64,000 bases of DNA from positions 1-64,000 of the forward strand of contig JACJZI010000014.1 in NCBI GenBank assembly GCA_020635655.1, given 5' to 3'. The notes under the pieces were generated by a model. It was not told the origin of the DNA. It ran no database searches and saw nothing but the letters and a program-made list of their open reading frames with translations. The first letter of the stretch is position 1. Each line of letters begins with the position of its first letter. Both the position numbers and the translations under genes were made by a program. Shown piece after piece: positions 40,399-47,181 of the stretch. The stretch is from Flavobacteriales bacterium. GTDB lineage: Bacteria; Bacteroidota; Bacteroidia; Flavobacteriales_F; PHOS-HE28.

Positions 40399-40671
40399 AT
40401 GGGAAAAGGTGACATGAAGACCAAGAAGGGCAAGCGCACCGCCGGTAGCCGTGGCAAGAGCCGCCCCGCGAAGCGCAGGTCCACGGTAGCCGCCGCGAAG
40501 AAGGCCGCTGCCAAGAAGAAGGCCGCGCCGAAGAAGAAGGCCGCCGCCAAGAAGAAGGCCGCGCCGAAGAAGAAGGCCGCCGCCAAGAAAAAGGCCGCGC
40601 CGAAGAAGAAGGCCGCCGCCAAGAAGAAGGCCGCACCAAGGAAGAAGGCCGCCGCCAAGAAGAAGAAGTAA
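40399..40671 (+). CDS. Histone H1-like Lys/Ala-rich protein
   Basis: 90 aa. A short N-terminal basic stretch (KTKKGKRTAGSRGKSRPAKRR) is followed by about four 12-residue repeats of KKKAAPKKKAAA. The composition is almost only Lys, Ala and Pro, as in eukaryotic H1 tails and bacterial AlgP/Hc1-like proteins. It probably binds DNA non-specifically and condenses the nucleoid, or binds nucleic acid or polyanions generally. The start may instead be the ATG 15 nt downstream. It has its own promoter and terminator. Confidence 0.85.
   Translation: MGKGDMKTKKGKRTAGSRGKSRPAKRRSTVAAAKKAAAKKKAAPKKKAAAKKKAAPKKKAAAKKKAAPKKKAAAKKKAAPRKKAAAKKKK
40522..40665 (+). repeat. 36-bp tandem repeats in H1-like gene
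   Basis: Units beginning GCCGCGCCG at 40522, 40558 and 40594 and the variant GCCGCACCA at 40630 recur every 36 bp. They encode AAPKKKAAAKKK. Near-identical DNA suggests recent expansion and likely copy-number variation between strains. Confidence 0.85.
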
Positions 40672-40692
40672 GGCGACACACCAACAGAAGCA

Positions 40693-40724
40693 AAGACCCC
40701 CGCAAGTCGGGGGTCTTCTGCTTT
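40693..40724. terminator. Terminator after H1-like gene, convergent with pdxH
   Basis: AAGACCCCCG (40693-40702) pairs with CGGGGGTCTT (40708-40717) around CAAGT, followed by CTGCTTT. On the minus strand it lies just beyond the pdxH stop, so it may serve both genes. Confidence 0.85.
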
Positions 40725-40740
40725 CAGTACCTGTGTGCGA

Positions 40741-41385
40741 TCAGGGTTGAAGACGTGCTCGTGTCCAACTGCCATCATCGAAGTGCTCGAAGACGATGCG
40801 ATCATGCATGCGGTTCGGACGCCCCTGCCAGAACTCGATGCGCACAGGACGCACACGGACGCCGCCCCAATGCAAGGGCCGGGGCACCTCCTCATGCGCG
40901 AAGCGCTCCAGCCATCTGGAATAACGCGCGTCGAGCTGTTCCCGGTCCTCCACCACACGGCTCTGATCGCTGGACCACGCACCGATACGACTGTCGCGTG
41001 GACGCGATCGGAAGTACGCATCCGATTCCTCCGATGAAGTGCGCTCAGCCCTTCCCTCGATGCGTACCTGGCGCTCATGGTCCGGCCAGAAGAAGGTGAG
41101 CGCGGCGCGGGGATCGCGCTCCAGGTCCATCGCCTTGCGGCTGTTGTAGTTCGTGTAGAAAACGAAACCCTGCCGATCGAACGACCTCAAAAGAACGATG
41201 CGCGCGCTCAGGCTGTAGGTGCCCACGGTAGCCAGTGTCATCGCATGCGGTTCGGGCAACCCATCGTCCTCCGCGTTCCTCAACCAGATCGAAAAAAGCG
41301 CCAGCGGGTCATCGCCCGCCTGCTGCTCCAACAAGGCCTGCTTGCCATAGTCGATCCGATGCCCGATGTCCTTCCGCGTTGCCAT
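40741..41385 (-). CDS. pdxH: Pyridoxamine 5'-phosphate oxidase
   Basis: 214 aa, the usual length. FMN/PLP-binding motifs: MTLATVGTYSLSARIVLLRS, FVFYTNYNSRKAMDLE, FWPDHERQVRIEGRAERTS and the C-terminal end GRPNRMHDRIVFE, the PNPOx signature region. It oxidises pyridoxamine or pyridoxine 5'-phosphate to PLP with FMN, supplying the nearby PLP enzymes (IlvE, class IV aminotransferase). TATCTTCG lies on the minus strand at 41415-41422, 29 nt before the ATG. It is divergent from yqgE. Confidence 0.96.
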   Translation of the reverse strand: MATRKDIGHRIDYGKQALLEQQAGDDPLALFSIWLRNAEDDGLPEPHAMTLATVGTYSLSARIVLLRSFDRQGFVFYTNYNSRKAMDLERDPRAALTFFWPDHERQVRIEGRAERTSSEESDAYFRSRPRDSRIGAWSSDQSRVVEDREQLDARYSRWLERFAHEEVPRPLHWGGVRVRPVRIEFWQGRPNRMHDRIVFEHFDDGSWTRARLQP

Positions 41386-41414
41386 GATGCATTCCTCTTC
41401 TTTCGGTCAGGGAT

Positions 41415-41422
41415 CGAAGATA
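41415..41422 (-). promoter_or_regulatory. -7 element of pdxH promoter
   Basis: TATCTTCG on the minus strand, the same element as before the sigma-factor and rhomboid genes. Confidence 0.45.
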
Positions 41423-41516
41423 TCCGATGCCCGCGCACCATGCGCCGCTTCCCGAACGTTCATTGCCGGAAGGGCACGTGTGCGGTAATTTGTACCCAAC
41501 GCAAGGACGCATCGAC

Positions 41517-42104
41517 ATGTCCCAGGACCCATTGGACCTCGATCCCGACAACCGACTATCCCTGGAACGCGGAAGACTGCTCGTGTCAGAACCATTCCTG
41601 AGCGATCCCTATTTCCGACGCACCGTGGTGCTTCTTTGCGAACACAATGAGGAGGGTTCGTTCGGCCTTGTCCTGAACCGCTTCATGGACATGGACATCG
41701 GCGATCTGATGGAGAACATGCCGCCCATCCGTTCCCGCATCAGCATCGGCGGCCCGGTCCAGAGCGGCAACCTTTTCTTCCTGCACACCTTCGGTGCGCG
41801 ATTGGACGGAAGCGTCGCCGTTGTGGACGGTGTTCACATGGGCGGTGACTTCGACCAACTTCGTGCGATGCTCACGACGGACCCGGAACTGTCCCGGCAT
41901 GTCCGGTTCTTCGTGGGCTACAGTGGATGGAGCGATCAACAGCTCGAGCGCGAGCTGGAGGAGCGCTCATGGCTTGTGGGGCCAGCGACCAAGCGCCGCA
42001 TCATGCATGTCGGCGATCAGGACATCTGGGCGGAGACCTTGCGCGGAATGGGCGAACGCTACGCGCCGCTCGCCAACTTCCCGGACGACCCTTCGCTCAA
42101 CTGA
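41517..42104 (+). CDS. YqgE/AlgH family protein
   Basis: 195 aa from the ATG at 41517. Family motifs: GRLLVSEPFLSDPYFRRTVVLLCEH, GSFGLVLNR, ISIGGPVQSGNLFFLH, and RFFVGYSGWSDQQLERELEE. The molecular role of YqgE/AlgH is not settled (AlgH was named for alginate regulation). In Bacteroidetes it often neighbours pdxH and a class IV aminotransferase, as here. Its last 8 nt overlap the end of the convergent aminotransferase gene. TAATTTG at 41486-41492 may be part of its promoter. Confidence 0.93.
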   Translation: MSQDPLDLDPDNRLSLERGRLLVSEPFLSDPYFRRTVVLLCEHNEEGSFGLVLNRFMDMDIGDLMENMPPIRSRISIGGPVQSGNLFFLHTFGARLDGSVAVVDGVHMGGDFDQLRAMLTTDPELSRHVRFFVGYSGWSDQQLERELEERSWLVGPATKRRIMHVGDQDIWAETLRGMGERYAPLANFPDDPSLN

Positions 42105-42939
42105 GCACGTGCTCGACAAGGATCGCGGTGAGCTGCTGAGAGAGGCGATGGACGTAGCGCTTGGTGCGGTACATGCCGACCCACCGCAAGCCCCGGACCG
42201 CATTGGTGAAGAACAGCTCGTCCGCGGCGAGCAGGTTCTGTGGGTTCAGGGGGCATTCATAGACCTTGATCCCGTTCTCCAGGGCAAGGTTGATCAGTTG
42301 CATGCGCATCACCCCGCCAATGCAACCATCGGCCAGGGCGGGCGTGTACAGCACACCGTTGCTCACGATGAACAGATTGCCACTGCTGCTCTCGATGATG
42401 TTGCCGCGCTCGTTCTGGAGCAGGCAATCGTCAAGTCCGCGTTCGGCACTCCACAATGCCGCCATGATGAAATACTGGCAGTTGAGCGTTTTGTGCACCG
42501 CGAGCGGGTTCACGGGCTTTCGGATGTCCGGATAGATGTCCACGGCCAGTCCGGTGGGGTTCAGTTCGTAGACCGGACCATCGATCGGAACGACCTCCAG
42601 GGAGTACGCCCCCTTGTGCCCTTCCGGCCGGTAATGGCCCCTGGCATCACGGAACACGGTGAGCCGTGTGCGCCCCCCTGTCACCCCATTGCGTTCGGCA
42701 AGTTCGATGATGGCGGCCTCGAGCATATCCAGGCCCATTCCCTCCGGCAGGTCGATGCGAAGCAGTTTGCAGCCTTCCTGCAAACGCATCCAATGGGCTT
42801 CAAGGAAGCAGGGGCGCCCGTGGACCACCCGGATGCTCTCGAACAGACCATCGCCGTAGTGGTACGCGCGGTTGTCCAGGGGGATCACGGGCCTGTCCGC
42901 AGGTACCAAATGTCCGTTGAGGTTCACATAGTTCTCCAT
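42097..42939 (-). CDS. Class IV PLP aminotransferase (PabC/IlvE-like)
   Basis: 280 aa. Class IV signatures: AYHYGDGLFESIRV, the PLP lysine in HKTLNCQYFIMAALW, CLLQNERGNIIESSSGNLFIV and the C-terminal ADELFFTNAVRGLRWV. These fit 4-amino-4-deoxychorismate lyase or D-amino/branched-chain aminotransferase relatives; the GNIIESSSGNLF motif occurs in both. Next to yqgE, an aminodeoxychorismate lyase role in folate synthesis is plausible but unproven. The gmhB gene upstream ends 3 nt before its ATG, so the two are probably one operon. Confidence 0.85.
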   Translation of the reverse strand: MENYVNLNGHLVPADRPVIPLDNRAYHYGDGLFESIRVVHGRPCFLEAHWMRLQEGCKLLRIDLPEGMGLDMLEAAIIELAERNGVTGGRTRLTVFRDARGHYRPEGHKGAYSLEVVPIDGPVYELNPTGLAVDIYPDIRKPVNPLAVHKTLNCQYFIMAALWSAERGLDDCLLQNERGNIIESSSGNLFIVSNGVLYTPALADGCIGGVMRMQLINLALENGIKVYECPLNPQNLLAADELFFTNAVRGLRWVGMYRTKRYVHRLSQQLTAILVEHVLS

Positions 42940-42942
42940 CGA

Positions 42943-43437
42943 TCAGGTCCTTCCTAAGCGGTCAAGGACGGGGAGCAATGACGCGTTCGCCTCCACCAGC
43001 ACTCCCCGTACACCTGCAGCCTCCGCGGCCTGCACATCGCGTTCCCGATCACCGATCATCACCGAACGGCGGGGATCGATGCCGAACCGGGCCATCGCCC
43101 TCTCGAGGAGCAGGCTGCCTGGTTTCCGGCAGAGGCACCGGCCCTTCGAGGGATGATGCGGACAATAGAAGAACGCGTCGATATGGGCACCCGCTTCGGC
43201 CAGGCGCTGGTGAAGATAGGCATGCACCCGTTCCACGTCCGCGATGGTGTACAGCCCCAGTTGCACGCCGCTCTGATTGGTTATCACGATGACGCGATGC
43301 CCGGACCTCGTCGCCATCCGGATGGCCTTCGCCACATCCGGCAGCAGTTCAACATCCTCCGGACGCCAGGTGTGTTCGCCCCGCTCCCGATTGATCACAC
43401 CATCGCGATCAAGGAAGACAGCGGACCCCTGCCTCAT
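42943..43437 (-). CDS. gmhB: HAD-IIIA phosphatase, GmhB-like
   Basis: 164 aa. HAD motif I FLDRDGVINRERGEH (Asp nucleophile and acid), motif II VIVITNQSG, a zinc-like loop CPHHPSKGRCLCRKP (Cys/His ligands and the motif III Lys) and motif IV MIGDRERDVQAAEAAG. This set is specific to GmhB, the D,D-heptose 1,7-bisphosphate 7-phosphatase of the LPS inner-core heptose pathway, or to histidinol-phosphatase relatives. Its ATG overlaps the rhomboid stop (ATGA). No other heptose gene is in the window. Confidence 0.88.
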   Translation of the reverse strand: MRQGSAVFLDRDGVINRERGEHTWRPEDVELLPDVAKAIRMATRSGHRVIVITNQSGVQLGLYTIADVERVHAYLHQRLAEAGAHIDAFFYCPHHPSKGRCLCRKPGSLLLERAMARFGIDPRRSVMIGDRERDVQAAEAAGVRGVLVEANASLLPVLDRLGRT

Positions 43438-44054
43438 CCGCCCAACAGGTTCTCGAACCGGCCGAAATGCAGGACCAGGTCCGGATGAAGCACGGCGGTG
43501 AAGAGCACACCATAGATCGCACCGAAGAAATGCGCATCATGCGCCACACCGTCACCTCCGCGGCGGTCCATATACCATTCATACCCCAGATAAAGCGCTC
43601 CGAAAAGCACGGAAGGGATCGGTATCGGCAACAGGAACAGGTAGATCGGACGGGTGGGCATCATCAGAATGTGTGCGAACAATACCGCCGACACCGCGCC
43701 GGAAGCCCCGATGGAACGGTAGTTGGGGTCATGCACATGCCTGAAGTAGGACGGCAGTGAAGCCATCACGAGCGCCGAGAAGTACAATGCGAGGAAGACC
43801 CCGTGGGATGAAAGTCCGCTGATCGGACCAAGCAGGGACTCCACCGCCCCCCCGAACGCATAGAGAACGAACATGTTCACGAAGAGATGCGACCATCCGG
43901 CATGAACGAACCCGTGCGTGACGAAACGGAAATACTCCCTGCGGGAACGGATCACGAAGGGTTCGAAAAGGAGCAGCGTGAAGATCCGCCGATCGCCGAA
44001 TGCCAGCAGCGATACGAGGGCCGTGACCAGGATGATCCCAAGGGTGGCGGACAT
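43434..44054 (-). CDS. Rhomboid-family intramembrane serine protease
   Basis: 206 aa from the ATG at 44054. About six hydrophobic helices. The active-site serine is in GASGAVSAVLFAH (GxSG) and the catalytic histidine in the last helix region (AHDAHFFGAIYG). The upstream HLFVNMFVLYAFG matches the rhomboid N-terminal HxxxN motif. It cleaves membrane proteins within the bilayer; the substrate is unknown. It is the first gene of a minus-strand set rhomboid, gmhB, aminotransferase joined by 4-nt overlap and 3-nt gap. TATCTTCG lies 6 nt before the ATG. Confidence 0.92.
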   Translation of the reverse strand: MSATLGIILVTALVSLLAFGDRRIFTLLLFEPFVIRSRREYFRFVTHGFVHAGWSHLFVNMFVLYAFGGAVESLLGPISGLSSHGVFLALYFSALVMASLPSYFRHVHDPNYRSIGASGAVSAVLFAHILMMPTRPIYLFLLPIPIPSVLFGALYLGYEWYMDRRGGDGVAHDAHFFGAIYGVLFTAVLHPDLVLHFGRFENLLGG

Positions 44055-44060
44055 CGCGGC

Positions 44061-44068
44061 CGAAGATA
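44061..44068 (-). promoter_or_regulatory. -7 element of rhomboid/gmhB/aminotransferase operon
   Basis: TATCTTCG on the minus strand ends 6 nt before the rhomboid ATG, which would make the message essentially leaderless. Confidence 0.5.
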
Positions 44069-44074
44069 GGCCGC

Positions 44075-44506
44075 TCAATAGGTATGATCGCGTGCGATGC
44101 GCCAGCCCTCTGCGGTCCGGACCCAGAGCAGGGTGAATCCGCCGGAAAGGTTGTCGACGTTCCGCGCCAGGGACCAGGTCCCCGTGCACCAGGCGTGGTC
44201 GGGACCCAGGGGGATGATCTCGCCGATCACGAACGTGAGGTCGCCCATGGCCTCCCGGTCGGGGTAGGAGCGCAGGTACTTATCGGTGACCGCCTGACGC
44301 CCGCAGGTGGTGCCCTTCGCGGTGATGAAGCAGGCGGTATCCGCATAGCCCTGCATGAACCCACGAACGTCGCCGCGGTCCCAGGCCGCTTCCTGTTCGG
44401 CCATCACCTCCCGTATCGCGACGTGAGCCTCCGTGACCGGCCTGGCACATCCGATCAGGAGGCCCATCGAGCTTGTGATCGAAAGGAGTGCGATGGGAAG
44501 GTTCAT
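44075..44506 (-). CDS. NTF2-like (DUF4440/SnoaL) lipoprotein
   Basis: 143 aa from the ATG at 44506 (an ATG 12 nt upstream is possible). Lipoprotein signal MNLPIALLSITSSMGLLIGC with Cys20 as the lipidation site. The rest is a cystatin-like NTF2 fold: AIREVMAEQEAAWDRGDVRGFMQGY, AITAKG-like region and WCTGTWSLAR, ending in VRTAEGWRIARDHTY, a common DUF4440 end. The catalytic or binding role is unknown. It lies between the tRNA-Met and rhomboid genes on the same strand. Confidence 0.8.
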   Translation of the reverse strand: MNLPIALLSITSSMGLLIGCARPVTEAHVAIREVMAEQEAAWDRGDVRGFMQGYADTACFITAKGTTCGRQAVTDKYLRSYPDREAMGDLTFVIGEIIPLGPDHAWCTGTWSLARNVDNLSGGFTLLWVRTAEGWRIARDHTY

Positions 44507-44520
44507 CCGCTGGTGCAATG

Positions 44521-44548
44521 GGAAAGCCCCGGCAAGGGACCGGGGCTG
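44521..44548 (-). terminator. Terminator-like hairpin after tRNA-Met
   Basis: CCGGGGCT and AGCCCCGG (44525-44532 with 44540-44547) form an 8-bp stem with a 7-nt loop. On the minus strand it is followed by TTTCCC, just past the tRNA 3' end. The T-run is short. Confidence 0.5.
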
Positions 44549-44552
44549 AAAG

Positions 44553-44626
44553 TAGCGCGGGGCGGGCTTGAACCGCCGACCTCATGATTATGAATCATGC
44601 GCTCTGACCAGCTGAGCTACCGCGCC
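44553..44626 (-). tRNA. tRNA-Met (CAT, elongator-like)
   Basis: 74 nt on the minus strand. The acceptor GGCGCGG pairs with CCGCGCT (terminal G-U), the D arm has GCTC/GAGC, the anticodon stem ATGAT/ATCAT encloses TCATA with anticodon CAT, and the T arm is GGCGGTTCAAGCC. Discriminator A, no encoded CCA. It is not the initiator, since initiator tRNAs have a mismatch at 1:72 of C-A type and GGG/CCC anticodon stem pairs. A tRNA-Ile2 with lysidine cannot be excluded. Confidence 0.88.
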
Positions 44627-44655
44627 GGATGATGACCGCTCTGGCGAACGGGCGG

Positions 44656-44663
44656 CAAATATA
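44656..44663 (-). promoter_or_regulatory. -7 element of tRNA-Met promoter
   Basis: TATATTTG on the minus strand matches TAnnTTTG, 29 nt before the tRNA 5' end. An inverted repeat GAAGGGCC/GGCCCTTC flanks its upstream side (44665-44694). Confidence 0.5.
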
Positions 44664-44733
44664 GGAAGGGCCACGCACCTCCGTCGGGCCCTTCTTGTTG
44701 CGGCCTATGCTGAATTCTCTACCTTTCCCCGAC

Positions 44734-45690
44734 ATGGCATCCAAAGCGAGACCGAAGGCCCGAAAGGGGGACAGTTCCAAGGCTGTGCGGAAGCGCTCGT
44801 CCAGTGGAAAGGCGGGCGCAACGCGATCCACGGCCCGGACCAGCGGGTCGCGAACAACACCAAAAAAGAAAGGGAAAGGTACGCCGACCGGTACGGCGTC
44901 CCGTTCGAAGACCCGGGCCGGGGCGGTCAAGAAAGTGCGATCAAAGGCCACGGGCAGTACTTCCCTGAAGAAGAAGGCTGCCGCGAAAAAGGGGGCAGCA
45001 TCCAAAGCCAGGAGCAGGAAGAGCGATGCCCCTGCCTCCAAGTCGGGTCCGACCGGAAAGAAAAAGGGCACCATCAAGAAGCGAACGATCCCTGAGAGGG
45101 TTGCGGAAAAAGGAAAGGGCGGCCCAAGGACCAAGAAGAGGGTCTCGACCGCACCGACCAAAGGGAAGGGCGGAACGACGCGCGCGCCAGGCCCTGCCAG
45201 GGACAAAGGGAAAGTCAGCACCGACCGTCGGTCCGCCGACCCGACCTCCCTGCAGGCCACCATATCCGGCCTGCAACCCATGAACACCGCCCCGAGGGAC
45301 CTGAAGAAGGCCCTGAAGGAGCGCTATCAGATCGAGTTCCAGGTCCGATCCACGCCGCATGTGCTTTATGACCTGATCAGCACGCCCAGTGGTTTCTCGG
45401 AGTGGTTCTGTGATGACGTGAACGTACGTGGCGACGAGTTCGCCTTCATCTGGGAGGGAGAAGAGGAAAAGGCGGTCTGCATCGGCCGGAAATACCAGGA
45501 GCTGATCCGGTTCCAATGGGCCGACGATGAGGACCCCGGCGCTTTTTTTGAACTGCGTATCCGCGTGGACCCGATGACGAACGACGTGGCGTTGGTGGTG
45601 ACGGACCACGCCTGGCCCGATGACCTGGAAAGTGCACGGATGTTGTGGGAGAGCCAGGTGGCGACGCTGTTGCGGGTGATCGGCTCCTGA
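44734..45690 (+). CDS. Histone H1-like tail fused to START-like domain
   Basis: 318 aa from the ATG at 44734, which lies 6 nt after TACCTTTC. Residues 1-165 are a low-complexity basic tail rich in Lys, Arg, Ser, Thr, Ala and Gly (ASKARPKARKGDSSKAVRKR). The last ~130 residues are a START/SRPBCC-like fold of the Bacteroidetes type (RYQIEFQVRSTPHVLYDLI, TPSGFSEWFCDDVNVRGDEF, GRKYQELIRFQW). In Bacteroidetes this domain usually stands alone and lies near yqgE and class IV aminotransferase genes, as here. The tail probably binds DNA or RNA; the START pocket may bind a hydrophobic ligand. The function is unknown. Confidence 0.8.
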   Translation: MASKARPKARKGDSSKAVRKRSSSGKAGATRSTARTSGSRTTPKKKGKGTPTGTASRSKTRAGAVKKVRSKATGSTSLKKKAAAKKGAASKARSRKSDAPASKSGPTGKKKGTIKKRTIPERVAEKGKGGPRTKKRVSTAPTKGKGGTTRAPGPARDKGKVSTDRRSADPTSLQATISGLQPMNTAPRDLKKALKERYQIEFQVRSTPHVLYDLISTPSGFSEWFCDDVNVRGDEFAFIWEGEEEKAVCIGRKYQELIRFQWADDEDPGAFFELRIRVDPMTNDVALVVTDHAWPDDLESARMLWESQVATLLRVIGS

Positions 45691-45699
45691 ACACCGAAC

Positions 45700-45707
45700 T
45701 ACCTTCG
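45700..45707 (+). promoter_or_regulatory. -7 element of lptF promoter
   Basis: TACCTTCG ends 22 nt before the permease ATG. It also lies 9 nt after the START-fusion stop. Confidence 0.45.
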
Positions 45708-45729
45708 CGCGGCGTTCCCCCCGTCCGGC

Positions 45730-47181
45730 ATGAAGCGCCTGCACCGCATGATCGTTCGGGCCTACGTGGGCCCACTCCTGATCACTTTCGTGATCGTCCT
45801 CTTCATCCTTTCCATGCAATTCCTCTGGAAGTACGTGGACGATCTGATGGGGAAAGGATTGCCCTGGTACACCCTGACGGAATTGATGATCTATGCCACG
45901 GCGAGCTTCGTGCCGCTGGCGCTACCCCTGGCGGTACTGCTCTCCTCGATCATGACCATGGGCGGATTGGGGGAGAACAGCGAGCTCGTGCCGATGCGTT
46001 CGGCCGGTCTCCATCTCTTCCGCATCCTCCGGCCGCTCATGATCGTCAGCCTGCTGCTGGCAGGCGCCAGCCTGTTCTTCAGCAACGATCTCCTGCCGAT
46101 CGCCAACCTCAAGTTCCAGAGCCTGCTGTGGGATGTCACCCGCAAGAAACCGGCGATGAACCTGCGGCCGAATGTTTTCTACAACGGCATCGATGGGTTC
46201 AGCATCCGGGTGAAGGAGAAGAGCGCCGATGATGGCACGCTGACCGATGTGCTGATCTATGATCATCGTCAGCCGATGTCGGGCAACCGGACAGTGGTAC
46301 ACGCCGCCACAGGAAGCATGAAACGGTCCACGGACGGCCATTTCCTCCTGCTCACACTGAACGATGGGCACTTCTATGATGAGCGGGACCCCCTGAGCGA
46401 CAGGGACGCGGGGCATTCGCTCGTCCACGGCACCTTCCGGACCGATGTGATCCGGCTCGACCTGACGGGCCTTGGGCTGGACCGTACGGACGAGGACCTG
46501 TTCAAGAGCAATTACAAGATGTTGACCCTGGGCCAATTGCAACACGCCGAGGACAGCCTGGCCAGACACCTCCAGGAACGCGCCAGCACCCAACAACATT
46601 ATTTGCGGAACGCCCTGTTCATCACTCGGGACAGCGTCGCCGAACGGCCGGAAGGTCCCTTCACCGATCGGCTCTCGTTCATGCAGGGATTGGGACGCGA
46701 TCAGCGGGCCGGCCTGTACGACATGGCGATGAACATGGTCAGGAACAACATCAACTACATCGACCGGTCCATCCAGGAGCGTCAGGAACGGCGCGAACAG
46801 CTTGCCCGCTTCCAGGTCGAATGGCATCGGAAATGGATGCTGGCCTTCGCCTGTGTCATCTTCTTCTTTATCGGCGCTCCGCTCGGCGCGATCATCCGCA
46901 AGGGGGGCATGGGATCGCCCACCGTGTTCGCGATCGTCTTCTTCCTGGTCTTCCACATCCTCAGTTTCAGCACGGAGAAGCTGGTGGTGTCCGACAAGCT
47001 GCCGGCCTGGCCGGGCATGTGGATCAGTACGTTCGTCCTTTTACCGGTGGGCCTTTTTCTCACATGGAAGGCCGCCACCGACAGTCCCCTGCTTGACCGC
47101 GATGCGTATTATCGCGGCTGGGACCGGCTGCGGTCCCGCTTCCGTTCACCGCGGCATGCGGATCCTCCAATTGTGCAATAA
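45730..47181 (+). CDS. LptF/LptG-family LPS export permease
   Basis: 483 aa. Three N-terminal membrane helices (about 14-34, 52-75 and 98-118; LITFVIVLFILSMQFLWKY, LALPLAVLLSSIM), a large periplasmic jellyroll region (about 125-360) and three C-terminal helices (MLAFACVIFFFIGAPLGAIIRKGGMGSP, TVFAIVFFLVFHILSF, MWISTFVLLPVGLFL). PLGAIIRKGG is the LptF/G signature. It works with the ATPase LptB and the bridge protein LptC to move LPS from the inner membrane. The 3' end overlaps the first glycosyltransferase by 26 nt, so the export and glycosyl-transfer genes are coupled. Confidence 0.93.
   Translation: MKRLHRMIVRAYVGPLLITFVIVLFILSMQFLWKYVDDLMGKGLPWYTLTELMIYATASFVPLALPLAVLLSSIMTMGGLGENSELVPMRSAGLHLFRILRPLMIVSLLLAGASLFFSNDLLPIANLKFQSLLWDVTRKKPAMNLRPNVFYNGIDGFSIRVKEKSADDGTLTDVLIYDHRQPMSGNRTVVHAATGSMKRSTDGHFLLLTLNDGHFYDERDPLSDRDAGHSLVHGTFRTDVIRLDLTGLGLDRTDEDLFKSNYKMLTLGQLQHAEDSLARHLQERASTQQHYLRNALFITRDSVAERPEGPFTDRLSFMQGLGRDQRAGLYDMAMNMVRNNINYIDRSIQERQERREQLARFQVEWHRKWMLAFACVIFFFIGAPLGAIIRKGGMGSPTVFAIVFFLVFHILSFSTEKLVVSDKLPAWPGMWISTFVLLPVGLFLTWKAATDSPLLDRDAYYRGWDRLRSRFRSPRHADPPIVQ

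Noticed and set aside
40522..40665. CRISPR-like array
   Set aside because: The 36-bp periodicity has no spacers. It is coding sequence for KKKAAP-type repeats, with no cas genes in the window.
44553..44626. Initiator tRNA-fMet
   Set aside because: The first acceptor pair is G-U rather than the unpaired C-A of initiators, and the anticodon stem lacks the three G-C pairs. It is an elongator-type CAT tRNA.
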